Positions 1 to 56,158 of a DNA stretch of 64,000 nt are shown one piece after another; position 1 is the first letter of the stretch; every line of letters starts with the position of its first letter. The position numbers and the translations under genes were made by a program. The notes under the pieces are model-generated. The model saw only the letters and a program-made list of their open reading frames with translations. It made no database searches and was not told the DNA's origin. The stretch is from contig CM024186.1 of the NCBI GenBank assembly GCA_013433145.1, positions 1,426,001 through 1,490,000 of the forward strand, written 5' to 3'. The stretch is from Ascaris suum. Taxonomy: Eukaryota > Nematoda > Chromadorea > Rhabditida > Ascarididae.

Positions 1-3000
1 CCTTCAGAAACTCGAGGTTGCCTATTTCTTTCCGAATATACCACACCGACTGCTTACATCTATTGGATGGAAGAACGCGAACAAATGTGACCTGTGTAAA
101 TTTAAACTCACTAATTGCGTTAATCTTCAAATACTTTCGTTTCATATATTTTGGCCAAGAGATTCTCATTGCAATAGAAGGGATGAGCGAATAAATGCAG
201 TCATTGCAGTGAACGTGCAGAGTGGGGTGAGCCGGGGATGGGAGGGGTGAGGGAGGACAGGAGTGGAAGGTTGGGAGAGGCTGTAGCGAGAAGTTGCTTT
301 TACAATATTGTTCCCACAACCACAAAAACAAGGATATCGGAATTTTGAGATACTTCGACATAGCCATATCCAGCATATTAGATAAGGTAGAACGTTGCTT
401 TTATGCGTAGGGTTTTTAATGAAAAATGCGATGATAGATTTTGAAAAATCGAAGAAGAGGAAGGTCAGCTTGGGAGGTTGTTGAACTAAAAACAAACTCC
501 TCTCCAATTCACACTCCAAATCCACTTCAACAAAGAAGGTACTAAGCGGCAAATCCCTTGAGAGATCTTCCAAGGTAATTCCTCTGTTTTGCCAGAATTC
601 TAAATCAAAGAAATATAATAGCTAGAAGCAGATAGCAAAATTGGTGTCCACTTGGGTAAGCGTAAGCGCTGAGATCTCCTCCATTGATATTTATTCTCTT
701 CCATTTTCCGCCTTAATATCACAAGGACTCTATTAAATTCTATGCGTTTATAAATGTTGAAAGCGAGGGTCAATATGCCTTCCTATGAACAATTCAGCGG
801 CTTTCGTTTAATATTCTTGACGCCCTTTACCAGGCTGCAACCCTCAACTGCAATCCCTTTAAATTCTTTAGATATATTTAAATATTTGCATATCACCAAC
901 CTTTTATGTAAATTTTATTCGTTCCACTCGGCTTCATCATTATTTGCATATATTTCTTCTTTGACTATCACCTTCATATACTCTTCTTCAATACCTACTT
1001 TCCGTGTTCATCACTTCCGTTCTCATTCAACTTATCAGTGACTTTTAAAGTTCATTCTTCCTTTCATTGATATGGTTCGGTTTATCGCATTATCCTTAGA
1101 TAATGAATTTATGGGACCAAATATCATTACTAAAGGGTTCAATTAAATAGGACAAGTTTTATGAATGGAGAATTGAATATAAATGCCGAAGAGAAATATT
1201 TAGACGAATGCAAGAGACAACACAATATTGGAGCAAATACAATTGAAAAATTTTAAATATGGGATATGGAGAGTTATTGAAGATAAGTAAAAAAAGGTCG
1301 TATTGAAAAAGTTCCATTAAAAGAAGAAATATAAAGAACGTTTGACGAAATGAAATGAATTATATTCATAAATTGCTAAAATTATTCATATTATTGGTCA
1401 TTATTCGATAATATGGAAATTTGAATTGTGCATGAACGTTCATCATGAAGGAACGCCGAACAGTCTTTGTATAGAGGTATAGAAAAAACTATAACACTTT
1501 ATTGAAATGTTGAAATGTAAACTGTAATAGATAAATGAAATGAAAAACAAATTTTATGAATCTATAGAAATTAGCTCTATTTATATTCAAATTCCGTTTC
1601 ATATTATTTAATATGCAAATTTTGTCTTTTTTCCTCAGGAAATTGATCAACAAAATAAATGTAACAATTAGTTGAGATCATGTAAACACAACAAATCGAA
1701 TAAACTCAAGTCGAATGAACGTCGAATGATGCAAAACTTACAAGGGTCACAATCGAAACTTTTAGATAAGAAGCCTTGCTCCATAATGTATAGTAAAATT
1801 GGCAGTTTCTCGCTCAAAGATTTTCCCCTTTATAGTATCAATTTTTTTTGATAATATTAATGAATATTTGCATATAATCAATTTTTGATAATTTTATCAG
1901 AATTGGAGATGTCACATCACAATGAAATTCCATTTGCATATAAAAGATTGTTGTGCTACACTTGTTTCACTATGAGAGATACCCATCTATAGTATCACCA
2001 AATTTAAAGATACACCTGAGAAAAGGGGTTCAAGCATATACCGACAACGATCCAAATAAAGATTCACTTTGTTAATTGAACGGGAAAGGAAGAAAAAAAG
2101 AACCGTACACTATGAAGGAATAATAAAATATAGAAAAATTTGTTCTTAATCTAGACGATCAAAATAAAGCAGCTTCTTCAAACTTATTTCCATCTGTGAC
2201 AATAATAACGACCTTTCCAACTTGCCCAATCCAACGATATCGATGTATGCAACAAAGAGTTTAGAAGGTCGTCGTAAAAAATGATGTATGAGAAAGATAG
2301 CGTCCTGCTGTTTCATTGTATTGCGTCAATATTTCCTCCGTACTAAGTTAAGCAATTCTTCAAGCCATTCCTTTTGCGTTGTTTGTAGACGAGTAGACGT
2401 CATCCAACAGAATCCTCATCCGTGTCGACTATTCTATTCTCATTAGCCATCAAGGTAATCCAAAAGTTGAGAATTGTCCTCTCAGGAAATGATTCATATG
2501 CAAGGAAATAACTCTATTAAGGTCTCAGCGAGTAATTTCTACTCTACTTTCTTCCTGAAAGATGTCTCCAAAAAACTGACAAATGGAAATAAATTCGCAG
2601 GCAAAATTTACCCAAATGTTCACGCTCATTTGATGGCTCATAGTACTTTAAAATAGCCATTTATTACACTCGTTTCACGTATGCTCCGACTAGAATGAAA
2701 CATTCTATCCTGGAAGCTGATTGTTTTCGTGGATAATTTTGCATCTGATGACTTCCTACAACAACACCATCCGAACAGATGTCAGAGTAACGCTAAATGA
2801 ATTACTGAACCACTCCCCAAATCCTCCCCCCCCCCCTCCCCCAACCCAGAAGTTGCAGGAATCGCCCGTGCATAGGCCTTCCCCACCCACTACTTCTAAG
2901 CGTTGAAGCGTATGTGGAATCTTTAGCGTAATAATTCAAGTATTTGCTTCCCCAATCATTGTATTTATCAAATGAAATGAAGGTGGATACTGAATCGGAA

Positions 3001-4162
3001 TCAGAAGCGTAACGATTGAGCATCGACCGATATTGTCGTATTTTGTAGCAATTAACCATCCCACCTGTGGAGGTAACAAAAGAATCCTCCCGCTTAGCGA
3101 TTGAAAGCACAGCAAAAGGCGAATAAACATTTATTTATCTCATATATTTGCATTCAATCTCAAAGAACCATTAAAGCATGGCATACAAGAGCGCAACAAA
3201 CATGGGCTGAGAACTAGACAATGCCGAATAATTTCCCTTTCGAAGCCGCCTTCTTTCCGTTGAACTCAAAAAAACTTTTCATGATGCATAAACAATATCC
3301 GGAACATTGAAATTCCGGAATCGGAACGTTGAGAGACTCGAAACAAATGCTTCGAAATGCGTCTGCTTATCCTTTAGATAAAAAAGAAGACTAAAGCAAT
3401 ATAATGAAAGGGTAGACGAAATTGGAGATACTAAGCAAACGTTCGATCAACAGATGCAAATATTAGAAAACGACTCGAAAGCGATTAGATAGAAATTTGA
3501 ATAAGTTGGAAAAAAAAAAGCCAGATTAAAGTAATGATCAACTAGAATTGCATATATTATTTTCGAGAAGGACAAAAAAAAACGAAATTGAAAAAAAAAA
3601 ACTGAACAACGATTAATTCACATTGGAATGCAAAGACATTATTGCACAGGAAATCATCGTCAACAAATGAAGAGAAACAAAGAAAAAAAAAAACGCAGAA
3701 ATGAGCTCAAAGAGAAACGCGAGCGAAGAAGTAAAAAATTAGGTGATTAGGTGATTCAGCCAATATGAAATATTCATTTCAACAGTTCGCGCACTAAATA
3801 TTTATTATTGTCACCATTACAACCTGCCGCAGGAAATATTTTAGACAGCTCTGGAGTTAGAATCCAGTTATAACTATCGCTCTGATGGGTTTCTATGTCA
3901 TTGAAATGTTCATCTGCTCAACTGCAGATTCCTTTATAACATACATCCTCCTCGGCACTTCTGTAGACTCCGATGGTTTCGCAATACTATCGCATAAGAA
4001 CAAATAAAAAGAATGTTTTACTATGAGTAACCAGCCTCATTTACTCGCATCTCATCAGCCTTCGCTTACTGCTGAAGGTAATCCTTCAGTGCACGCTTCG
4101 TAAGCCTAAATTCCGCTACCTTGAGGCCTGATTTTCGTGAATTTTTAAAAATATACTCTGCC

Positions 4163-4309
4163 GAGACGAAGTTATAGTCACATAACTTCGACTTCGCTTC
4201 ATTGTCGACTTTGCCTCACATCTATTGATCCGTGGTACACAAGGAAACACAAAAGCGAAGTGGGTGAGTTTTGATTCCTCTGCATGTACGTGACTATAAC
4301 TTTCTCGTC
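4163..4309. repeat. Imperfect inverted repeat, about 20-bp arms (MITE-like)
   Basis: The left arm GAGACGAAGTTATAGTCAC (4163-4181) pairs with the right arm GTGACTATAACTTTCTCGTC (4290-4309) with one small interruption. The 108-bp interior has no ORF. The size and arms resemble a miniature transposon or its solo ends, but no target-site duplication is clear. Confidence 0.55.
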
Positions 4310-5142
4310 CTAAAACCAGGTGTCACAACAGGTGTGTTAATGCATATGAGGCGTGCAATATTTGCAATTTAATTAAGCTCGGTGTCGGTAACGTGCGAAT
4401 GCGGGTGAGATAGCTAGCCCCAGTGTTTGCAGATCACTTCGTTAGCTCGACTGCAGTTGCACCAAACTCTCTTCTCTCTCCTCCCCTTATCTGCGCCAGC
4501 ATGCCTCTTTTACCTGTGCAAATCGAAGCTGCTTGAGAGACTTCTGCAGAAATGCAAGTCAAGAAAGAGCCAAATCCTCTCCAACCCATCGTTTTAATCG
4601 TCACAGACTCCGCCTCCGAATCATCGAAACTGTCATGTTTTACCTTCTCTTCTCACCCCGTATTCTTCCTCCATTCTGATCCTCCCGGATCCTTACCCTT
4701 CACTTCAACAATCAACTAACAGCTCTCTTCGAAAAAAAAAGAAATAACTGAGTAACTCCAAAGATAATAGAGCTACTGCACTAGACAAAACCGGAATTTT
4801 CCGGAGTCATTTTTTTATCCAGCTGGTGATCTCATATATTTCCTGCTGTGAACTTCCGGCACTCTCCTTCTTCTAGCAAACTCGGAAGCCTTTTAAGCGA
4901 GATATTTGAATCTAAAGGGAACGGATGTCTACTGAGTAGAAATTATTCATTAAATAGTCGTCTCCGCTCCTCATGCCACAATTCGTCTCGCTTTGGGTAC
5001 CATCATTCGGAAGTAGTATCCTCATATATGAACTTTGGGCTTAACTTGAATCTGTGTCAGGTGAAACTCGCAAAGACTAAAGTGGTCGACTTTTCCCCTC
5101 AAATATTTTTTGTAGTTTTTAAAAGAAAAGCCCCTGCACACA

Positions 5143-5143
<1 letters not shown>

Positions 5144-5173
<30 letters not shown>
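5144..5173. repeat. (AT)n microsatellite, about 30 bp
   Basis: A pure AT dinucleotide run in the 3' intergenic region, the shortest of the window's TA arrays. Confidence 0.97.
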
Positions 5174-5176
<3 letters not shown>

Positions 5177-5420
5177 AACCAGAGTAGTTATCTACTAACA
5201 GGGAATCAGAATCAACGAAAAAGAGTTCTCGATATGGCACAAGAAGGAAGTGGAGGAGAAGGAAGAGAATCACCCTTCGCTGAATTTTCCACCCATAGAC
5301 GTCTCGTTAACCTGTTTAACAGTCTTTGGCTTATCAGCGGTAAAATCACCTGCATATTTTCCTCTCATCCGAAAGTCACATATTTTGAAATATAACTTCT
5401 AAAATTATGACAGTGTTGTT

Positions 5421-5669
5421 TTGGCGAGAATGATCTATGAGGAAATGATTAAAATAATGCCAGGGAATGAGAGAAGACGAATCGATAAACGCTGTCAGAA
5501 AATCTCGAAAAAAAAACATACAAAGATGGGGACAGAAAAAGAAATCAACAAATTAATGCAAGAAAACGAAAAAAAAATCATTTATGAAGTGAAAAAATTA
5601 CTTCCGTGGAAGGTAGCTGATAAAACCTGGACGATGGGAGAGGGGATGGGATGCGGAAGATGGAACTAA
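5421..5669 (+). CDS. Hypothetical lysine-rich ORF, 82 codons
   Basis: Starts ATG with MARMIYEEMIKIMPGNERRR and continues Lys/Glu-rich, predicted helical. It stands alone, with no neighbouring exons on its strand. The segment is A-rich (two AAAAAAA runs), so the lysines may be only base composition. I do not recognise a family with confidence and would not call it a gene without transcript support. Confidence 0.15.
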   Translation: MARMIYEEMIKIMPGNERRRIDKRCQKISKKKHTKMGTEKEINKLMQENEKKIIYEVKKLLPWKVADKTWTMGEGMGCGRWN

Positions 5670-6200
5670 GACCCAATAAAATTTGCACACTCTATTTAAG
5701 ACAATCAAAAAAATCCAGTTGCGTTACGTAGAGTTAAATTTTATGTAAATTTCAATTTCATATGGTCACATTTGAAATCAAAAAACGAAATTTCTTTTCA
5801 AGAATCGTCGGATTTTTTCCTAAACAAAAATTATTATTTTAATGATGATGAGGTGTCCAGTTGCGTAAAATAATCTCTAATCTAACCCTACGAAAAAAAA
5901 ACTCATTCAGTTTCCGCAAAGGAAATTGTTTGAGAAACTACCAGGTGGCCTAAATTTTTGACGATTATTAACGGCATTTACTCTCGCAATACGCCCTCTT
6001 CAAAGCGAATCATAACGGTTCAAGACCGTCATAACAATCAACACCATAGATGCAGCACTATATTTGGTGTTGTTTGGCCCACGTATCAACTTTAGATGAC
6101 GCAATGCACGGCTCATCGAAACCCGCATTTAAATGTGCCCGAACGGTTGACACATCATGTGGCACACTAATTGCTCGTCATCGCTCACCCAAGCCCAGTG

Positions 6201-48225
<42,025 letters not shown>

Positions 48226-51200
48226 CTATAAATCGAATCATTTTTATTATTGAATAATCAAATCTCAATATAAAAATTTAAAAAAACTTGCAATTCGTCA
48301 AATATTCCATAAAATTCAGGCGAAATTATAATCGAATAAAATCTAGCAACGTTACAGCACTGTACAATTTTGTAGATATCCCCCACTTCCAGAAATTCAA
48401 GAGGAATTTACCTCATCAAAATTCTCAGCAATCAATCACTCCAAATATTGAAATAATAAACATTTGTTCCATTCGTTAATACAGTCTTGATTTTCTGTCC
48501 GGAACATCCTGTCAGGATTTTACTGCCATTGTCAGGAATATACTGTCAGGAACACAAGTTTCAACGCAAAAAAACTTATAAAATCATAAACTTAACGAAT
48601 TTTTATTCAAAAGGAATATTTACAATGCGATAAAACAAAAAAAAAAACTTTTTTTAGTGAATGTTTATTGGTAATAATATTTAATACTTTCATCGTTTCA
48701 TATTACAGTGGATAGCTGAAGACTGGAAAAAAAAGTTGGAGGAAAATAATCGAAAATATCGAAAAGAAAAAAAAATTCCATAACGAGATGAACAATGAAC
48801 AATAATGCCAATAAATGATGATAAGAAACACAAAGAGTAGAAAAAATATTTGAAAGCCTGAAATTAAATAATAAGAAGAATAAATAATGGGTTAATTAGG
48901 GTTAGCAATAGAAAAGAACCGAGAGAGAAAAAACCGAACTGCTGGAGAAATATGTTCCTTTAAAATGCAAAAAAAAAAAAATCATTAAAAACATGGAATA
49001 CATAATTGCAATCGAATGCAATGCAGATAATTGCAAAGAACAGACAATGAGAACCTCATTCAAATCTTAGCATTTCAATGAATTGTGTGCAATAGCTTAA
49101 ACGTAAAATAGTGGAGCTTTGAAATTTGCAGGATTTAGAGTTCAGGATTTAACATTGGGAATTCAGACTTAAAAATTTAAGCTCAGGAAGCTTGCGCTAA
49201 AGAGGTCGGACTAAGAACGCCTCTTAAAAATGTGGATCTGAACTTGATTTTTAAAAACTCATTAATTTGACGTTATTTAGATTTATTTTGAACTTGAATT
49301 CTTTAGCTAAATTTGAAACCTAGTATGAAAATTCAGGGATTTTAATATGTAGGCTTATGCGTATGTGCAACATTGCATGCGCAAGTTTTCATGCACGCAT
49401 AACCTCGAGGCGATTGGAGACGACAACCGAAATCACAGAGGGCAATTTATTAGGATGCCGGACAAGACAAGTGAGTCCCTGACTTATTGGTCGGAACATA
49501 TCCCTGAAGAGATCGACATTTGTTGCACATAAATCAGTAAATGTCAAATTCATTCTCCTAGACTTGAAATATCCCTGTTGGCCGGAAGAGTTTGATTGAA
49601 TCTGCGTTGAATACTCTTTTCGCTTTAAATTCAGTTTCCCTCCTAAAATGCTAAATTGCCGGTACTTTTCACATCCGCTTTATCCTGCTTTCCTCATTGA
49701 TGGGATAAGATATCGAATTTCGAGAGAACGAACTTGAGAATCCGCTTCAGTTTGCCTCTTAAAAAATATTCTTCAAACATCACATTTTCAAACCATCTAA
49801 GCGGCAATCAAATAGTTTCCTACATCCGACGATCAATTTTCTGATGATTTCATTGCTGCAATAAAGATTTGCGCTTTTTCGATACTTTTTGCAATAGCAA
49901 ATAAAAGAAGGATAAAGGGAATATCACGGATTGCCCTTTCTATACGAACGAAATCCTTAGTGATTCAAACGGAGCACTTTTTTTTTCATTATTGATGTGG
50001 GCGATTCATATTTCATGACAGGAGGGGTTTTCTGGTCGCCGACTTCGAATACACAGGATAGACATATGCAAACGCAAAAAACGCTTCGTGTAAAGATCTA
50101 CAAAAGGCGCATATGTCACAGCAAATTCTTCCTAACGCACACCCAGTTGTGACATGAGGAGAGTGAAATTTTGAATGAGCTTCAAACGTACTCAAAAGAA
50201 CTGACTGCAAAATATTGCAATCGACTTCAAGAAGTTCCCGATGTCGAACTGAGTCTACCACTTTGGCGATAAGCTTCTTTTCTTTGAGTCCATTAGCAAA
50301 GAGTTAACATGACATCAGCCTCATTGCTCGAGAACAGACTTCGAGCCGTCTATTTTTGGCTAATAGGATATAGCTACTTTATGAGATTATTGCTTCGTTC
50401 TGATCATATTCACTCATTCGCTTCACTATAGCCACGATTTATTTTCTCATATTGTGGTAGTCCCTCATTACTTGATTCTTAGCGAGCTGCGGGTTTCATA
50501 TTTCTCTGATATCATAAATCGCTCTTTCTATTCTTCAAGTTTCCCCAAAAATAGCGCATTATGACGGTGTCTGTGAGTGTCGTCTATGCGTCCACGTTCC
50601 TGCATATTCCCGTGCATGTAGATTACTGCGTTACTGTTTTTTCCTGCATAATAATTTTACCTTATGAAGATAGTATCAGACGTTCCGTCGAATCCTTTAC
50701 CTTATATGGGTAGATAGCAATGATGGACGTATAATATGAAAGCTTGGTAGAAGATATGTCCAAAGATCTTAATATTGGGTGCATCAAATGCAAATATATG
50801 TTGCGATTTTCAGGTATTTAGGCTCACTAATACTCCTACGTACACAATAGATTTATTGCAGGAATCAGTTTTACCCGTCTTTCATAAGATTTACTATTTT
50901 TTAAAGGTATGGATGAGTTTAAATTGATAGCAGAGAAGCAGCGTGCATAACTTCTTCTAATGGCTTAAGGCATTCTAACAGAAAATCAATAAAAGCAATT
51001 TGTTTTGCGGCCTACTTGAATCATAGCATTTACTGGAATCCCGAGTGTGTGGCAACGTTACCTTTGCATGGGTTGATACAAAGTTTCTGAAATGGAAAAG
51101 AGTGCGAGGGAGGAAGGGGGGGGAGGTCATGACCAAAACCATACGGTTTGTTGAACACCTCGAAATCTTGAAATCCAGAACTAGCTCAAGAACCGTTCGA

Positions 51201-54200
51201 TACTTTGATTCCGACGTGAGTCGCTTTCTTGTCTCTAATGCGATCGACGAGAATTTTCCGCCTTTTAAAAATTTTTTGAAAGCTGCACGATGAATGTGAT
51301 TTGATCATTTTTGAGGATTTGATCATTTAAAAGATCATTTTGAGGATTTGAGGATTGAATGTGATCACTGTCTTTTTGAATACGAGGGTTCCTCTCTTTT
51401 AGCTCTAAATTATGAATGACCATGGAATATCAATCGTCTCTCAGCATTTTCTTTTAAACAAGACGGGGGGGGGGGTGGGGGGGGGGGGGGTAGGAAACGT
51501 GAAGAGGTCATACCACTTCCTGAGCCGTCGACTCATTATTTAACTCATGCGAGGCAGTATAATTGTAACTTGATGTAAAAACCGGAAGGAGCTAAACTTG
51601 CAGGAAGGAAAACGGTTTTCATAGTACTTTTGGTTTCATAGTGCAGCTCCTATCCTGTAATTTCAACTGCTTATGTCGGTTTTATATTGGTTGCGACGAG
51701 GGAAGCAAATGACCTCAAATATACTCCCCTATTGACCAGTAATATTACGAATACTTTAGGGGAACAAATGCAACATCAGAAAGTGATGCATGAGAAAAGA
51801 GGAGGAGGTTAAAGATATTTTGTGCATCATCACATATTAGAGAATTGCCCGTCTCTTCAGACAGACAGACCTAAGGTCACTGAAGGTAAAACATGATATA
51901 ATCACTACTCAGAGAATCTTGAACACAATGATACGAATGACAATCAACCCCTATCATAGTGACCTCCCAGCCCGTTATATTATTTTGCGTTTTTAATAAT
52001 TCAGGATATCCTTTCCACTCATTTCGAACGACACAACCACTAATATCAGCCATAGAAGTGTGGGAAATGGGGATCCCAAATTGCTTCGTCGACTATCCTC
52101 GACCTTTTCCCTTACCTCTCTCAAAGAATTATGGAAGTCCGCCTATCTTCACCTCCCTTACGGGGGAAGTTGCAGGAATCAGAAAAAATAAAAAATAAAA
52201 ATAAAAAATGGAACACGAAAAACGATTCGTTAGGAAAGAAGAGCACAATTGATGGGAAATGACAAGACCATATTTATGAAAGCGAATAAATATACACTCG
52301 CAAATTGCTGTATTTGCATTTCTTTTTTTCAATTATAAAGCCTAAGCAAAGGCGTTCGGTTTCCACGCAAAATGCAAGCATATTGATGTATTTCTAACGC
52401 CAAAAAAAAAAGCATTCTTGCGGCGATTTTCTTCAAGCTTTAACTAATGTCACATCCATCATTTCTAAGTCCATGTCCATTGATCCCTTCCCCTATCATC
52501 CCCCCCCCCCCCCCAAAAAAAGCCGAAATGCTAGAAAGTTGCAATTCTATTGCAAATAGATCTGAAAATTCCGCTTTTTGTGATTTTCTAATCGCAGCAT
52601 TGAATAATAAAACATAAAATCTTTTCTTCTATGCGCTTTTCAAATTATTTTAAAAAAAACCTCATTCATTTAGAACATTTAAATGCCTATAAAATGCAAA
52701 GTGGTCGAAAATAATTGAAATAAAATAGTTGGGAAACATATCATCGGTGGGTGATATGAGTGACAATGACTGGAAAAAAAACGGAAGTGTCGATGATATG
52801 AAACGAAATCCGAACAAAAAACGCCTGACGGCAAATTATGCCTATCACCTATAAAATAAGAACGCTGATCAGCTTTATATACAATTGTCGATTAACTAGG
52901 AACTCTACAAAATATATCATAGTTATTCTCTCAACTATTCATTTGTCATCACTACCTGCGACAGGTAAGCAATTGAGAGCGCTGCCCATGATTTCTTTGG
53001 AGGTGATCGTTAGGCGCTGTCGGGATAAAGGTGGCCGATTAGCGGTGTATTTCTTAATTCCAAAAGGATATTACTAAATGAAAATTACAATATGGCGCTT
53101 ATACGACTCAGGTGACAAACGGACTAGGCTAGGGGATGAATTCGTGCAACATTCTCAACCGGCGAAAGTATTTAACTGATTAGAATGCGCTTAAATGTAC
53201 TCAAAAAGAAACAATTCAAAAGCATAGCTCTATTATTGGAAAATTTTGAATGATTTATCGATGATCATTCCGATTTGCATAAATGAATTTATTAGTTGAT
53301 CAGCAAAAAAAATAGAATAAATCTCCAAAATTGCAATATTTCATCGAAAGTTGCAACGATTTTATATTGGCATTTTGTGTTGTTTTGTTGCAATGTTGCA
53401 AGTTGCAATATGATTTTATTGCAAATTAAATTGCTTTATTAATGAAAAATAATTATGCAACACCACTAAATTATAGGATAACAGTAAATATAGTCGGATC
53501 ATAACGCATAAAATTGTGAATTAATTCCCAAAACAAGACCAATCGATTTGTTGGTGCCTAAACGAAGTATATTTAATCCATAATTGAGGTATACATAATA
53601 AACTCTCTATGCATAACGAGTCATCAAATATGCTTAAGCTTCAAGAGCGTTTTTTGAATATACCACAATGAAGTGCTATACATCGGAGACACTACATATT
53701 GATGTCGAGAGGAAAAGATTATATGCATATGGTGATATCTATATGCTTAATGCATAGATTTTCAAAATATTTGTTGAAATTCGTCATCGAAACTATCGGC
53801 TAATTAAATCGAACGATGAATTTGTCACCTTATATTAATTACGAATTCTTCAATTAACAAAAAGATGATTCTCTTAACTCTATATTCATTGCTTTTACTC
53901 CTTAAGTGGGGGGAGGGGGATGACCATTATGGTAAGCTAAACTCGCATTCTCTTAAAAGTAAGGAAAAAACAGCAAAATGGAGGTATTTATGATATTATA
54001 TATCCTCTTAGGTAATATTTCTTTATTGTTTCATGAAGGAATATTTAAGTCAAAGTTAATAATACCTTGAGAGGAGATTCATGAAGCGATCAAGTATTAT
54101 TAGAGAATAGAATAATATTTTATTGCTATGGAAATTTTTTTTCTTTAGTAAATAATGAGGAAATATTTTCTTTAATTATTCGATGCAGTGAAATTTTTAT

Positions 54201-54741
54201 AAAAATTCAACGAAAATATTAACCAATTTTTTTTTAAATCAATAAAAAATTATTTTAATTTTATCAAATAAAAACTCTTTTTCTATATTTGTCTCGCTTT
54301 CACAAACAACATTCCACTTTAAACTGTTAATGTGCGCATCGATGTGAAACATTTAACTTAATAGGGGGAAATATTAAATTCGGAATGCCTCAAATCATCT
54401 CACTAAGCGCAATAAAGTACCATTCTGCAATATATCGTCGCCTTATCATGTTCAGTTTCTCCAAAGTTTTTACTTTTTCCTTTATAAGAGCGATAAATAA
54501 ATTTTGATTTAAGCTTACTCGCTTCGATTCTTATTAAATCTCTCTTCCTATTCAATGGGTCGCGATCAAAATTACGGAAAAATCATTAAAGCATTCAATA
54601 CGTGTAATTATTTTCGAACGGAAACATAACGGCATGATTACAATGTTTTCGGCGTTTTGTGATCACCAAACCGGCCATTAAGCACACTCTTGAAATCAGC
54701 CTGTGAGAATTTCGGCGTTTCATTTCATTCTTCGAATATGC

Positions 54742-54937
<196 letters not shown>

Positions 54938-56095
54938 CCGTATTTAAAAGCGAATCCAATAAAAACAACTGCATGAATTGAAGGCATCGCTATCTCACAA
55001 TCACGGATTTGTCCCTTTACCTCTAGAGGATTGCTCAGCTTGGAAAGTTACAATAGCAAAATTACTTTCCGAGTTCACTGCCTTATCAAATCCTCTCTTA
55101 TGATATCATAAAATAGAAAAAGCTTTTTGAAAAACAAGAATAAAAGCATTTACTATTAGAAGCGAATAGAGACAACGAGACCGAAAAACTAAAATGCCCA
55201 AAACCAAAGCATAGACGCATCAACAATCGGATGTGTAGAGTTTGAATTAGTACTGGCTTCATCGATTCCCCACACTGAAGTGATGTCCCACTTTACAACT
55301 TGACGTTAAGCTCGAACTCATCCTGTCGGCACAACATATTCAAACGATAATAACTTCTAATCAAGCGATAGAAAGCATACCTTTGGCTAATTTGCAGATG
55401 AAAATAAATACGAAACATGAGTCGCTAATATCATCAATATAGATGTTCTCATATAAAGTAGGACCGTTCAACTACCGCAACTCGTATTTCTTAGGCAATA
55501 AGTAAACCCCAAAAATAGTAACCACAAACGCTCGTGATAGATAACGAATATAAGAGAGTGGCAGAGAGTTGAGGCTAGGGACGAGTCCAAATATGATGCC
55601 GTTCAATATTCACGCATTTAGTTAGCTAGGCCCCTTTCAAACGATGTTGCAACGCATAAATCAATAGACTTTTGTGAGACAAGTGCAGCATTATAGGCAC
55701 ACATACCGACTATTGCTTCTGCAAAAAAAAAAGTGTTGCAAATATTCCAAAAAAAAAAATTTTTTTTTCCAATTCATGTCTCAATTCATCATAACGACAC
55801 TGAAAATTTCAATAGTAATTTTTACGACGTGAAAAGAGGAAGAAGAGAAAAAAAATGCAAAAAGAACTCGAGAGAATATTAAAATTTGTCTCTATAAAAA
55901 TAATATTAGGCAACTTGCCAATTATAAATATGAAAAAATTTTCATATGAAAGCAAAACAAAATTCATATATGATTAGAGAAAGAAATTTTTTTTTCATTA
56001 AGTATAAAATAAGAAACATTTTATTTGCGCTAATGTTATATATTTAAAAGCCTTATGTTCATTTCAATGATACAACATTACGGGCAGCAACTAAC

Positions 56096-56158
56096 CTTTT
56101 TGGGCAAATTTCTACATCTTGTCGGGAAATAATCACTTGAGTTCTCTTCTACATCCAT
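56096..56158 (-). CDS. Possible first coding exon (21 codons)
   Basis: ATG followed by DVEENSSDYFPTRCRNLPKK up to a donor AAAAAG|gttagt. It is in the right strand and place to start unc-10, but it ends in phase 0 while the next recognised exon needs phase 2, so at least one more exon would be required. It does not resemble the RIM N-terminus that I know. Very tentative. Confidence 0.1.

Larger units (their letters stand above)
1..6200. other. 3' intergenic region, no recognised gene
   Basis: Downstream of the unc-10 stop codon. It holds a poly-C tract (2826-2842), A-rich DNA (3360-3720), an imperfect inverted repeat (4163-4309), a short TA array (5144-5173) and one lysine-rich plus-strand ORF (5421-5669). 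Other ORFs here have no coding character that I can support. The unc-10 3' UTR must begin here but I could not place its end. Confidence 0.6.

Noticed and set aside
166..573. 135-codon minus-strand ORF near the window start
   Set aside because: No recognisable domain, no splice context, and an aromatic-rich composition typical of chance frames in AT-rich DNA.
3370..3490. Plus-strand coiled-coil-like frame (QYNERVDEIGDTKQTFDQQM)
   Set aside because: A short open run in purine-rich DNA with stops on both sides and no acceptor or donor that extends it.
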